Positions 30,517 through 42,606 of a DNA stretch of 64,000 bases are shown here, piece after piece (within the stretch, counting starts at the first letter, position 1; each line of letters begins with the position of its first letter). Source of the stretch: Fragum whitleyi (Eukaryota; Mollusca; Bivalvia; Cardiida; Cardiidae); contig OX411552.1 in NCBI GenBank assembly GCA_948146395.1, positions 9,009,686 through 9,073,685 of the forward strand, given 5' to 3'. The translations under genes and the position numbers were made by a program. The notes below the pieces were generated by a model that saw only the letters and a list, made by a program, of their open reading frames with translations, made no database searches and was not told where the DNA came from.

Positions 30517-33500
30517 GAAGGAACGTCCACATATTCTACAGCTTGCTGAATGTGAACTTTTTTTTACACTTTTTGTCTGTCTTGTGAAAAGCGTCGTCCG
30601 TCAGTCGGTGTTCATAGGAAGTCGTCAATAATTGTTTTAAACATTTCTCCTCAATGGGCTAATATCAAACAAACAAACATTTTCTATGGCGAAATTTCTT
30701 AAAAAAAAATCGTATTTTTTCTAAATTTCACGCAAATATGGCGTGGCAGGGCGAGGCAATCTTTAAGCATCTTCTCCTCAAATATAACCGGACGAATTTC
30801 AAACAAACTTGGCAGAAATTTCTCGTCGGTGAAACGTTTCATCGTCTTATTTTCCTCCCATTTCCCATACATTTGATGAATTGAATATCACCTTATAAGA
30901 TTTCCCCAAAATATCTTATATAATAAAGTGCTTAAGTTGAGTTTTTGTTTTCGATTTTTTTTTGTCGTCCATCCGCCTGTCCGTCCGTCTGTCCACGATT
31001 CGGTTTTACCACTCTAACATCCACAAATATTGAACAATCTTAACCAAATTTGGTCAAAACTTGTATAACCATAAGTTCTTGGATTTTGGGTCAGATCGCA
31101 CAGTATGTACGGATTTATGTACCCTGAACAACAAAAATAGCTATTTTTGACTTTGTTAACACTTTAGCATCTACAAATATTGACTTATCAAGACAAAACG
31201 TGGCCAAAATAATGGTAACCAAAAGATCACGGATGAGTTTGATTATCAGTCTGGCCAAAAAGGAAGTCATAAGTTATGTGCCCTTAAATTTAACAAATTG
31301 TCGTTTTTGATCATTTTCGACTTTACACACACTCTAGCAAATACTATTATTGACCAATTAGTCTTCGACTTAGTTTTCACTCTAACAGCCAAATATATTG
31401 ATCATTCAAAACCCAAATGATCATAAATGCAATTTTCAGCTGGATCATAATCTCGCATCTTAAATTATGTGCCCTTGAACCCTGATTTTCGTGCTATTTG
31501 TTATTACATATTGTTGATATCTTTCTGTTTGTAGTATTACAATACTATTTTCAGCCCAATTAGGGCTATTTCGTTAAGGTTTATGTAAAGTGTTTGAGAC
31601 CCAATTTCAATGGCAATTCATTTGCCAAGAAAAATCAGTATGTCCAGGTATATTATATATCTGAATAAAGCTATTTATGAGCACAAGCAGTTAAGCAACA
31701 TAAGACTGTCAAAGCTATAGCGGTAAAACAAAACATTGTGGAATGGGTCATTTTGTACAAAACAAGCAACCGTATCACTGTTGGATAAGATTGGCTCATA
31801 TTTTAACAAAGTACAGCCTAATGTACTATCCAGGTACTACTACAACCGTAGGTAAAAAATTCTAACCCAAACCGTTCTTATGCCAGCAATTTATTTTGAC
31901 TTATTTTATGAACACATATGTCATATATGTCATTCTAATGTTGTATACGTGTAGATCCATGCAAGGTATGGTGTGTCACACAATAAATGGACATTAATAG
32001 TTTATATACCTGTAAGGTTGTTTAGCAATATATCAAATTTTATTTCACAAAATTTAGTAATTTATTATAGATCATTGAATTTAAAAATAAACTATAATTG
32101 GAAATAAATCACAGAAAATATTTCAAGGTATTGTGGTGTGCTGTTGCACAATACCTAACATCTATTTAAAAAAAAAAAAAAACAGACCTAACCGCTTTGT
32201 CATGTATGTTGACAAAATAAATGGAAATTGATTGTTTCAAAAGAGCCTTTTGAGACTGAGTTTTATATCTAAGGTTGTAGATGTACCTAGCAGGAACATT
32301 TGTCTACATTCTGACCAAATTTCGGCAAATTCTTTCAAGCTTTAATGTAATTATTAATATTGAACAAAATATCCTTTTTTCCATAAAGGTCTGACTATTC
32401 TGTTATGAGTTGGGGCCGCTAATGTTGTGCAACTGCTTGTGCTCATCCATAGCTTCTGTATGATATATTGTTAAGCTGGACAATCTGTCCTTTTTTTTCA
32501 ATAGAAACGGCATTAAATGTGGTTCGACAACTCTTTACATGATCCTTAAAGTAAAGAAAAATCCCACAACTCAGTTCTGTTTCTGTCAACTTCATGTAGA
32601 CCACTCTTCAAAGAAGATGTGATATATTGTTTTTTTGTACTTCTCGATTCGTCAGTTTTCTTAGACTGTTATTCTAAACTACATGTACACGAAATTGTAT
32701 TGTTCATTTCAGTTCAGTTCAGTTTTCAAAATACAACAATTGTCATAGACATAGACAGATTAATTCTAAATCGAAAAACAAATGATATCATTTCGTATAA
32801 TGCGCTCAATATGAATTGTCGACAAACTATAAAAAGTTTTTTTTTTTTTTTCTGCCTGCTTGCTGCTTGTGAATGTGTAGGTTTATTGATGTGTTTGTTC
32901 GACCAGTTTTGGTTTGGAGACTTTTTTTTCACAATTATGGATTATAAAATAAAGTTAATAGCATATTGAAATTTATCTTCCTCTGTAAACACGAAGTCCG
33001 GAGTGCCACAATACCCTTAATTAGAACCACTATCATTTATTCTCTACATAAATGGACTACCTTTGCAATCTAAATATATCCTTAATTGACTTGTTTGCTG
33101 ATGATACTATACTAAGTTGGGTTTTTTTGGTAGCAGTATTCAACATGTAGCATGATCACTTTACGACCGTATTAACATTATTGATCAATGGCGTCCAAGG
33201 GACATAATGATTCTTAGCCTAAATTATAAGACAATGTCAGTGATTATTTTACCAAGCTTTAAGAAAAATGTTTCAGACCTTCCACACAGTCTGATCCGAG
33301 TCTTTACTACGGGCTCAATAGGTACAGTTAACAACATCATGAAATTGACATTCATCTCGATCAAAACCTTTCGAACTCACTCGCTCTGCGTTACATCCAT
33401 TCATTCCAAACATCCACTCGAACCATTCAAAAACGCCCATAACTTACTGAAAAAAAGATATCAACAAAGCCATTCAAAATAAATATAGCTAGAAAAAATC

Positions 33501-35849
33501 GCGATTTCACTGACATAGTTGAAATTATAAGCTCATGACAAATTCTTAAATAGATAGGAAGCTATTTATAGAACTTGTATGTATACTTTATTAAAGAGGT
33601 ATTAAATTTCGCTATCTTTGTTCATCCGGAACAAAATGAGCGATTTTGGATTACATCCCTATAACTTTTTGTTGTTCATCCGGAACAAATTAAACGATTT
33701 TGGATTACATCCCTTAAAATTGACTCAACACTCACTCCACACACTCATTCACTTCCATTCCAAAGTCATTCCAAAAAAGATGAATTGTGTGAGTGTCCAG
33801 GGTGCCGATTGTCTGCCCAACATGCACATGTAAAATTGATGGAAATGTCACGCACAGGCTCATTTTCTCTTATTAAGTACTGTCTTACAAATATCACTTG
33901 GCATCATATGTCTGTGACATATTTCTATTTTACACCCTTTTCTTGCTTAATTCATAGAATAATTAAGACTTTCCACAAAGGGAATCGGATAAATCTTGAA
34001 ACGCGAGGATTTATCGATAATCAGTCTATCAGTTCACTCATTACTTTGATCGAAAGAAACACTCGGAAATGCATACACGAGGACGATTGATTTGTGCATT
34101 ACCTGTTTAAAGATAGTGGACCCGTATTAGTTCCGCAACATTTCGGGTCTCATTATCTTTTAGAATGTTGACCGAGGTTTCCTAATGAAAATCATTAGGA
34201 AACCTTAGTTAACACTGTTAAAGTCCATAACTTCTAAAACGTTGCGGATCTATTACTGGTCCAATAGCTTTAACCAAGATATAATTGGCGAGTCTGATAT
34301 TGCATCAAACAAATCGTAATCCTTTGTTTAAACCACGTAAGCCAGCACAGGGTTAGCTAAGGTTTGGAGGCAATATAATATCAAAGATACATCTTTAACG
34401 TTTACATCATGTACCCATAGACTGCTGATGTAGAGTTGTCTTAAATTTTTGCCCCATCCACAGGCAATTGTTTCATAACCTGACTTTTGTCATAAATGTT
34501 ATTATATAATAACACCTATGACAAAATCGAATTTAGAAACAAGTGACATGTGGTCTCGTCGCAATATGCTATACAATTCAAAAAAAAGGGTGTAAAAATT
34601 CACATATGCAACAACATGTAGTTATACTAGGTACTGCAAAACGTCAAGTATCGACAAGGGTTATTTTACAGCATGTTGCTTGACTGATCTTCAATATATA
34701 TTACCCACTTTACACTCGGATACTTATGAGAGGTAAACATTCTTTATATTTTATACATGAACATAAAACTAGTAAGTTAAACACTTACACCAAATAAGGT
34801 TCTGCTCTATAGCCTAAGGCGATTGCTTTGAAGCTCAGTTTTTATGCCCCGCCATGAAATGACGACGGGCATATCGAGGGCTCAGTGCAAGACTGTCCTA
34901 AGTGTATATACACTGTATATACACTCAATACAGTCTTTCTATGAACCTTCGATATAGAGTTACCTCAGTCTGTGTGAGTACGTGCGTGGGTGTGTGGTTT
35001 TGTGTGTCTCATTCTTGTCCGGAGCATAAGTTCTACATTTATAGATGAATTTCAATATAACTTGTCACAGTTTTTTGCCCTGGGTGAGTATTTACAGTTA
35101 AGAACATCGTGGAATTGACTAGTTGAATGATTTTGGAATGATTTTGGAATGATTTTGGAATTAAAATGAATGAGTGTGTGGAGCGAGCTTTGAGTGAATT
35201 TAAAGGGAGGTAATCATACATCGCTAATCTTGTTCAGGATGAACAACATTAGCGACATTTATAACCTCCCTTTAATAAAATGTATACAAGTTCTATAAAT
35301 AGCTTTCTATCTATTCAAGAATCTACCAGAAGCTTATAATTTCAACTATGTCAGTGAAATTCCGACTTTTTTCTAGCTTTATTTATTTTGAATGGCGTTA
35401 TTGATACTTTTTTTCAGTGAGTTTGGAGCGTTTTTGAATAATACAATATCACTTATTTGTCCAGGGTTATCGATATTTTTACCTGTCGGTCGGCACATGT
35501 TTGTGACCATAATTATAATATGAATGGTTCGCCGCGTGAAGTCGTTAATGCCATCAGTGTTAAAGATAGACTTGGAAATTGCATTTAGCACACGTCACGC
35601 GTAAAAAGGAAACATCTGGCTACTGCGAAAAGCGTCGCTCCCAGTCAGATTGCTCGAATTGCGCAGGATGACTAGGGTCGAAACGTTCCTAACTTGGCAA
35701 CATTTCGGACCATATTTTCTTTCGTAATGTTAACAGAGGTTTCCTAATGAAAATCAATAGGAAACCTCGGTTAACACTGTTAAACTTCATTACTCCCGGA
35801 ACGTTGCAGAACTATCACGGGTCTACTACCTTAATTGTCCCATTCATTT
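30517..35849. repeat. Tandem array unit B (5333 bp)
   Basis: Same order as unit A. Its whole overlap with unit C (3.29 kb) appears identical except for homopolymer lengths and about one substitution (tacagtt versus tacattt near 38657). The open frames at 32619, 33207, 33618 and 33785 recur one period apart in A, B and C; this reflects the repeat, not selection for coding. Confidence 0.93.
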
Positions 35850-38800
35850 GAAGGAACGTCCACATATTCTACAGCTTGCTGAATGTGAACTTTTTTTTAC
35901 ACTTTTTGTCTGTCTTGTGAAAAGCGTCGTCCGTCAGTCGGTGTTCATAGGAAGTCGTCAATAATTGTTTTAAACATTTCTCCTCAATGGGCTAATATCA
36001 AACAAACAAACATTTTCTATGGCGAAATTTCTAAAAAAAAAATCGTATTTTTTCTAAATTTCACGCAAATATGGCGTGGCAGGGCGAGGCAATCTTTAAG
36101 CATCTTCTCCTCAAATATAACCGGACGAATTTCAAACAAACTTGGCAGAAATTTCTCGTCGGTGAAACGTTTCATCGTCTTATTTTCCTCCCATTTCCCA
36201 TACATTTGATGAATTGAATATCACCTTATAAGATTTCCCCAAAATATCTTATATAATAAAGTGCTTAAGTTGAGTTTTTGTTTTCGATTTTTTTTTGTCG
36301 TCCATCCGCCTGTCCGTCCGTCTGTCCACGATTCGGTTTTACCACTCTAACATCCACAAATATTGAACAATCTTAACCAAATTTGGTCAAAACTTGTATA
36401 ACCATAAGTTCTTGGATTTTGGGTCAGATCGCACAGTATGTACGGATTTATGTACCCTGAACAACAAAAATAGCTATTTTTGACTTTGTTAACACTTTAG
36501 CATCTACAAATATTGACTTATCAAGACAAAACGTGGCCAAAATAATGGTAACCAAAAGATCACGGATGAGTTTGATTATCAGTCTGGCCAAAAAGGAAGT
36601 CATAAGTTATGTGCCCTTAAATTTAACAAATTGTCGTTTTTGATCATTTTCGACTTTACACACACTCTAGCAAATACTATTATTGACCAATTAGTCTTCG
36701 ACTTAGTTTTCACTCTAACAGCCAAATATATTGATCATTCAAAACCCAAATGATCATAAATGCAATTTTCAGCTGGATCATAATCTCGCATCTTAAATTA
36801 TGTGCCCTTGAACCCTGATTTTCGTGCTATTTGTTATTACATATTGTTGATATCTTTCTGTTTGTAGTATTACAATACTATTTTCAGCCCAATTAGGGCT
36901 ATTTCGTTAAGGTTTATGTAAAGTGTTTGAGACCCAATTTCAATGGCAATTCATTTGCCAAGAAAAATCAGTATGTCCAGGTATATTATATATCTGAATA
37001 AAGCTATTTATGAGCACAAGCAGTTAAGCAACATAAGACTGTCAAAGCTATAGCGGTAAAACAAAACATTGTGGAATGGGTCATTTTGTACAAAACAAGC
37101 AACCGTATCACTGTTGGATAAGATTGGCTCATATTTTAACAAAGTACAGCCTAATGTACTATCCAGGTACTACTACAACCGTAGGTAAAAAATTCTAACC
37201 CAAACCGTTCTTATGCCAGCAATTTATTTTGACTTATTTTATGAACACATATGTCATATATGTCATTCTAATGTTGTATACGTGTAGATCCATGCAAGGT
37301 ATGGTGTGTCACACAATAAATGGACATTAATAGTTTATATACCTGTAAGGTTGTTTAGCAATATATCAAATTTTATTTCACAAAATTTAGTAATTTATTA
37401 TAGATCATTGAATTTAAAAATAAACTATAATTGGAAATAAATCACAGAAAATATTTCAAGGTATTGTGGTGTGCTGTTGCACAATACCTAACATCTATTT
37501 AAAAAAAAAAAAAAACAGACCTAACCGCTTTGTCATGTATGTTGACAAAATAAATGGAAATTGATTGTTTCAAAAGAGCCTTTTGAGACTGAGTTTTATA
37601 TCTAAGGTTGTAGATGTACCTAGCAGGAACATTTGTCTACATTCTGACCAAATTTCGGCAAATTCTTTCAAGCTTTAATGTAATTATTAATATTGAACAA
37701 AATATCCTTTTTTCCATAAAGGTCTGACTATTCTGTTATGAGTTGGGGCCGCTAATGTTGTGCAACTGCTTGTGCTCATCCATAGCTTCTGTATGATATA
37801 TTGTTAAGCTGGACAATCTGTCCTTTTTTTTCAATAGAAACGGCATTAAATGTGGTTCGACAACTCTTTACATGATCCTTAAAGTAAAGAAAAATCCCAC
37901 AACTCAGTTCTGTTTCTGTCAACTTCATGTAGACCACTCTTCAAAGAAGATGTGATATATTGTTTTTTTGTACTTCTCGATTCGTCAGTTTTCTTAGACT
38001 GTTATTCTAAACTACATGTACACGAAATTGTATTGTTCATTTCAGTTCAGTTCAGTTTTCAAAATACAACAATTGTCATAGACATAGACAGATTAATTCT
38101 AAATCGAAAAACAAATGATATCATTTCGTATAATGCGCTCAATATGAATTGTCGACAAACTATAAAAAGTTTTTTTTTTTTTTCTGCCTGCTTGCTGCTT
38201 GTGAATGTGTAGGTTTATTGATGTGTTTGTTCGACCAGTTTTGGTTTGGAGACTTTTTTTTCACAATTATGGATTATAAAATAAAGTTAATAGCATATTG
38301 AAATTTATCTTCCTCTGTAAACACGAAGTCCGGAGTGCCACAATACCCTTAATTAGAACCACTATCATTTATTCTCTACATAAATGGACTACCTTTGCAA
38401 TCTAAATATATCCTTAATTGACTTGTTTGCTGATGATACTATACTAAGTTGGGTTTTTTTGGTAGCAGTATTCAACATGTAGCATGATCACTTTACGACC
38501 GTATTAACATTATTGATCAATGGCGTCCAAGGGACATAATGATTCTTAGCCTAAATTATAAGACAATGTCAGTGATTATTTTACCAAGCTTTAAGAAAAA
38601 TGTTTCAGACCTTCCACACAGTCTGATCCGAGTCTTTACTACGGGCTCAATAGGTACATTTAACAACATCATGAAATTGACATTCATCTCGATCAAAACC
38701 TTTCGAACTCACTCGCTCTGCGTTACATCCATTCATTCCAAACATCCACTCGAACCATTCAAAAACGCCCATAACTTACTGAAAAAAAGATATCAACAAA

Positions 38801-39139
38801 GCCATTCAAAATAAATATAGCTAGAAAAAATCGCGATTTCACTGACATAGTTGAAATTATAAGCTCATGACAAATTCTTAAATAGATAGGAAGCTATTTA
38901 TAGAACTTGTATGTATACTTTATTAAAGAGGTATTAAATTTCGCTATCTTTGTTCATCCGGAACAAAATGAGCGATTTTGGATTACATCCCTATAACTTT
39001 TTGTTGTTCATCCGGAACAAATTAAACGATTTTGGATTACATCCCTTAAAATTGACTCAACACTCACTCCACACACTCATTCACTTCCATTCCAAAGTCA
39101 TTCCAAAAAAGATGAATTGTGTGAGTGTCCAGGGTGCCG
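35850..39139. repeat. Tandem array unit C, cut by assembly gap
   Basis: 3290 bp nearly identical to 30517-33806, then the sequence enters Ns. Whether the unit is complete in the genome cannot be told. Confidence 0.93.
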
Positions 39140-39339
39140 NNNNNNNNNNNNNNNNNNNNNNNNNNNNNNNNNNNNNNNNNNNNNNNNNNNNNNNNNNNNN
39201 NNNNNNNNNNNNNNNNNNNNNNNNNNNNNNNNNNNNNNNNNNNNNNNNNNNNNNNNNNNNNNNNNNNNNNNNNNNNNNNNNNNNNNNNNNNNNNNNNNNN
39301 NNNNNNNNNNNNNNNNNNNNNNNNNNNNNNNNNNNNNNN
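39140..39339. other. Assembly gap (200 N)
   Basis: Exactly 200 unknown bases, a round number that suggests a placeholder. It lies within a near-identical tandem array, so collapsed or missing units are likely. Confidence 0.98.
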
Positions 39340-39519
39340 GCTAGAAAAAATAGCGATGTCACTGATATTATTGATATTATAAGATTGTTACAGATTGTTG
39401 AAAAGATGGGAAGCTTTTTACAAAACTTTTATGCATATCTTCTTAAAGGGAGGTAATAAATACCACTAATTTTGTTTATCATGAACAAAATAAGCGATGT
39501 TGGATTACCTCCCTTTAAA

Positions 39520-40063
39520 GCTGCTCTTGCACAGATTGGGAAAATGTGAATTTTAATATTTTTCGTAAAATAAATTGGAATTAACTACCTCATCATGTTG
39601 AAGCCTTCAAAATAATACGATTCAATCTGGAAATGCATGGAAAGGAAGACCGACATATCCGAATTTAGGTTAAATTCATACTGAAAAATAAAGTGACTAC
39701 TAACGCTAAAAAAATATTCTTCAATTTCGAGCCAACTATTTTCGCTTGACATTCGGCATGTTTGTCTCATTCAATTAAAGCTTAAGATTAAGGTATTTGA
39801 CAGCTGGAAACTTCATATCAATACAAGCAAAAATGAAAGATTATTCACGGAAAATAACGATTTTGTAATATATAGACTAGAAATAAATAGACTGGATCCC
39901 TTACTGATCTTGCCACTTCGATAAAATAAGTTACAAAATTATTGACATATGTTGTTTTTAGTGCCAATGCTTTGGGCCATTCTTAATAGTCTAAAAATGC
40001 ACACATTTCCAAATCGAAGAACAAGTTTTGTATTTTTTCTATGAAAAACTGTGAAAGAGCAGC
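39520..40063. mobile_element. 544-bp TIR element in an F1 MITE
   Basis: Ends GCTGCTCTTGCACAG and CTGTGAAAGAGCAGC are inverted with one mismatch. TTTAAA stands on both sides (39514-39519 and 40064-40069) but only once in uninterrupted F1 copies (ccctttaaattcactc). The target duplication is therefore TTTAAA or, counting differently, TTAA. No coding capacity. Confidence 0.85.
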
Positions 40064-40159
40064 TTTAAATTCACTCTAAACTCGCTCCACACACTGATTC
40101 ATTTTCATTCTGAAATCACTCCAAAATCATTCATCTGTCAATTTCACGATGATCTTTAC

Positions 40160-40336
40160 TTAACCCTTTGCTGTTTAATCCCTGCATTGTGAAAAAAGAA
40201 GAAATTGCTTCATTTTCCACAATATTTTCTACCCTACTGAATGGTTATTTTTCAAATTAAATTCACTTTTAATTTTCGTCTGCAAAACCTTTGAATTTGG
40301 AAAGGTCCAAAATTTTGTAAAACAGGAAAGGGTTAA
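40160..40336. mobile_element. TTAA-flanked MITE, deleted relative of 9037-9267
   Basis: TTAA|CCCTTTGCTGTTTAATCC at the left and AAAACAGGAAAGGG|TTAA at the right; shares aagaagaaattgctt and cgtctgcaaaacctttgaat with the copy after exon 7. Confidence 0.78.
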
Positions 40337-40764
40337 CTATAGTCTCTGTTCAAAGTCGCAGAATAATTAAGATGAATTGTGTGAGTGTCCAGGGTGCTTA
40401 ATTTCTGCCCAACATGCACATGTAAAATTGTTTGAAATGTCTCGCACAGGCTCATTTGCTCTTACAAAGTACTGTCTATCAATTAACCATTGGCATCATA
40501 TTGAATAGATGGCCATATTTGCAGGGACATTTGTGTCTTTGACATATTTCTACTTTACCTCCTTTTCCACCCAATTCATAGAATAATTAATAATTTCCGC
40601 ACAAGATATCGGATAAAACTTGAGACGCGAGGATTCATCGATTATCAGTCTATCAGTTCACTCATTACTTTGATTAAAAGATACACTCGGAAATGCATAC
40701 ACGAGAATCGATTTATTTAGACGTTTCTAGAACAATTACCAGCTTTAACGGAGTGAAACCTTAA

Positions 40765-40890
40765 TAGTTTCGCAACGATTCGGAACTCTTGATCTTTCAC
40801 AATGTTGACCGAGGTTTCCTAATGAAAATCTGTAAAAAGTTCATTACTTGCAAAACTTTGCGGATCTATTACGGGTCCGCTGCCTTAAAA
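40765..40890. mobile_element. F3 hairpin element, partly deleted
   Basis: cgcaacgattcggaac and aaaactttgcggatc outer arms; the inner left arm ccgaggtttcctaatg is present but its partner is deleted. Confidence 0.55.
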
Positions 40891-40926
40891 CAAGATTTAA
40901 TTGGTGAGTCTGATTGCCGCGTTTCT

Positions 40927-41185
40927 ACAGTTAACAACATCATGAAAATGAAAAGGTGAGTGATTTTGGAATGGTTTTCGAATGACATTTGATAAATGGC
41001 AGGAGCGAGTGAACAAAAATGAAAAAAAAACTATAATCATTACCTCCTTTTAATAAAATTCAATGATAAATATATAAAATAGGTTCTTTGAATAGCTTTC
41101 CGTGCCTTTAAAAACCCGGAATCGCTTACAAAATGCAATTAAGTCAGTGGGGTCGTTGATTTTTTTTCTAGCGGTATTAATTTTA
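40927..41185. mobile_element. F1 foldback MITE, left part
   Basis: ACAGTTAACAACATCATGAA followed by tgattttggaatgg and cttttaataaaattc...tagctttccgt. It is absent from the matching place in units A-C, so it inserted after separation or was lost there. Confidence 0.65.
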
Positions 41186-41608
41186 AACCCTTTGGCACCC
41201 CTACGGGAGCCAGCACGGGGCCACCTAAGGTTGGGAGGCAATACGATATCCAAGTGACATGTAACTGGAATTAACGCTAATGTACCCTACACACTGCTAA
41301 TGTAGTGTGGTCTTAAATTTGTTCTCCATTCACGGGCAATTGTTTCATAATCTGATTTTTTGTAATAAAGGTCATTATACAATAACCTCTATGACAAAAT
41401 CGAATTTTGAAACAAGTGACATGTGGTCTCGTCGCAATATGCTATATAGTTCGAGAAAATAGGGTATAAAAATTCACATATGCTACAAAGTGTAGTTATA
41501 CAAGGTGCTGCAAAACGGCAAGTATCGACAAGGGTTATTTTACAGCATGTTGCTTGACTGATCTTCAATATATTGCATATTACCCACTTTACACTTAGTC
41601 CTATTTAT

Positions 41609-41667
41609 AAGACCCGACATACGTTATTTTACATTTTGACTTTTATCGTGTATGTCGGGTCTTATCA
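41609..41667. repeat. Subterminal hairpin of the 8.1-kb insertion
   Basis: ATAAGACCCGACATAC and GTATGTCGGGTCTTAT are perfect 16-bp inverted copies separated by about 27 bp, starting 13 bp inside the left end. Confidence 0.85.
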
Positions 41668-42444
41668 GTTTCCTGTTTGTGTCCATGTGCAAATCCCGAT
41701 GAAGAAACGGTTCGCTGTTTGGACACAAAATACACATGCTTTAAGAATGAAATGCCAAGCAACCTATATATATATACAAGGAACAATGAAATATGCGTCG
41801 AATGCAACAATTTATGAGAAGTGAACTTACCAGATCATTAATTAATCCCTAATAATTGCAATCCAATAAAATAATGAATTCCGATTTGTTTAAATCGCAT
41901 CACGTGGGGAAATCCATTGCACTTTATTTCTGTATAAAATGCAATAGGTCTTTCGGGAAACCCCCGACGTTCGATCTGCAAGTCCTGTGTTGTAGGAACT
42001 CGAATTTATCTAGTTCCCGATCATCAACACAACATAGCTATTTGATCTATCATAAATTAAGATATTTTCGAAAGAATTTACGATCAAAAACACACAGTTC
42101 TGATTCTGAGCCGACGTAAATAAACATAGTTCTAAAACTGCGAGTCGACAAAGATTATCAAGCAACCCTCTCAACTAAGACCGGTCATGTCGTTTTTATT
42201 TAAAAATACAGACTTACTTGGTAGAAACAAGTTTTTTGTCATAAGTACATCTACGAATTTTAAAAATTGTCGTTTATTTGTGTATCATTTGTTTAACTTT
42301 ATGTCAGTTCACTTCGATAGCGAGAGGAAAAATACATGATCTAAAAATAGATTGTGTAATGTATACGCACAGAAAGTAGACTTGAAGCTTTAATGTTTAG
42401 CAGAGTTTTAATAGTTTCTTCGATCTAGATGATTGCAATTATAA

Positions 42445-42606
42445 GGGACGAGTGTCTTTTTCACTGCGTTTGTTGGGGATATAAAGTGCAATTGCCTTAG
42501 CACATGGCTTAAACATAACGCCCTACGGGCGTTATTTGCCATGTGCTAAGGCAATTGCACTTTATACCCCAATAAACGCAGTAAAAAAGACACTCATCCC
42601 TATATT
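42445..42606. mobile_element. Near-perfect palindromic MITE
   Basis: Two arms of about 75 bp run from aagggacgagtgtcttttt to the mirrored gacactcatcccta. The inner part AAGTGCAATTGCCTTAGCAC is matched exactly by its complement, with the centre aacgccctacgggcgtt. Only a few mismatches, so it is young. No coding. Confidence 0.88.

Larger units (their letters stand above)
39340..41595. repeat. Older array unit, first part (D)
   Basis: After the gap the order matches 28155-29388 of unit A at clearly lower identity: F1 MITE, agatgaattgtgtgagtgtc, F3 hairpin, gccagcac..ggttaggc-type sequence, ttgcttgactgatcttcaat. Insertions absent from A-C: a 544-bp element (39520-40063), a TTAA MITE (40160-40336) and an F1 MITE (40927-41185). 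It keeps the F1 right terminus that A-C have lost. Confidence 0.82.
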
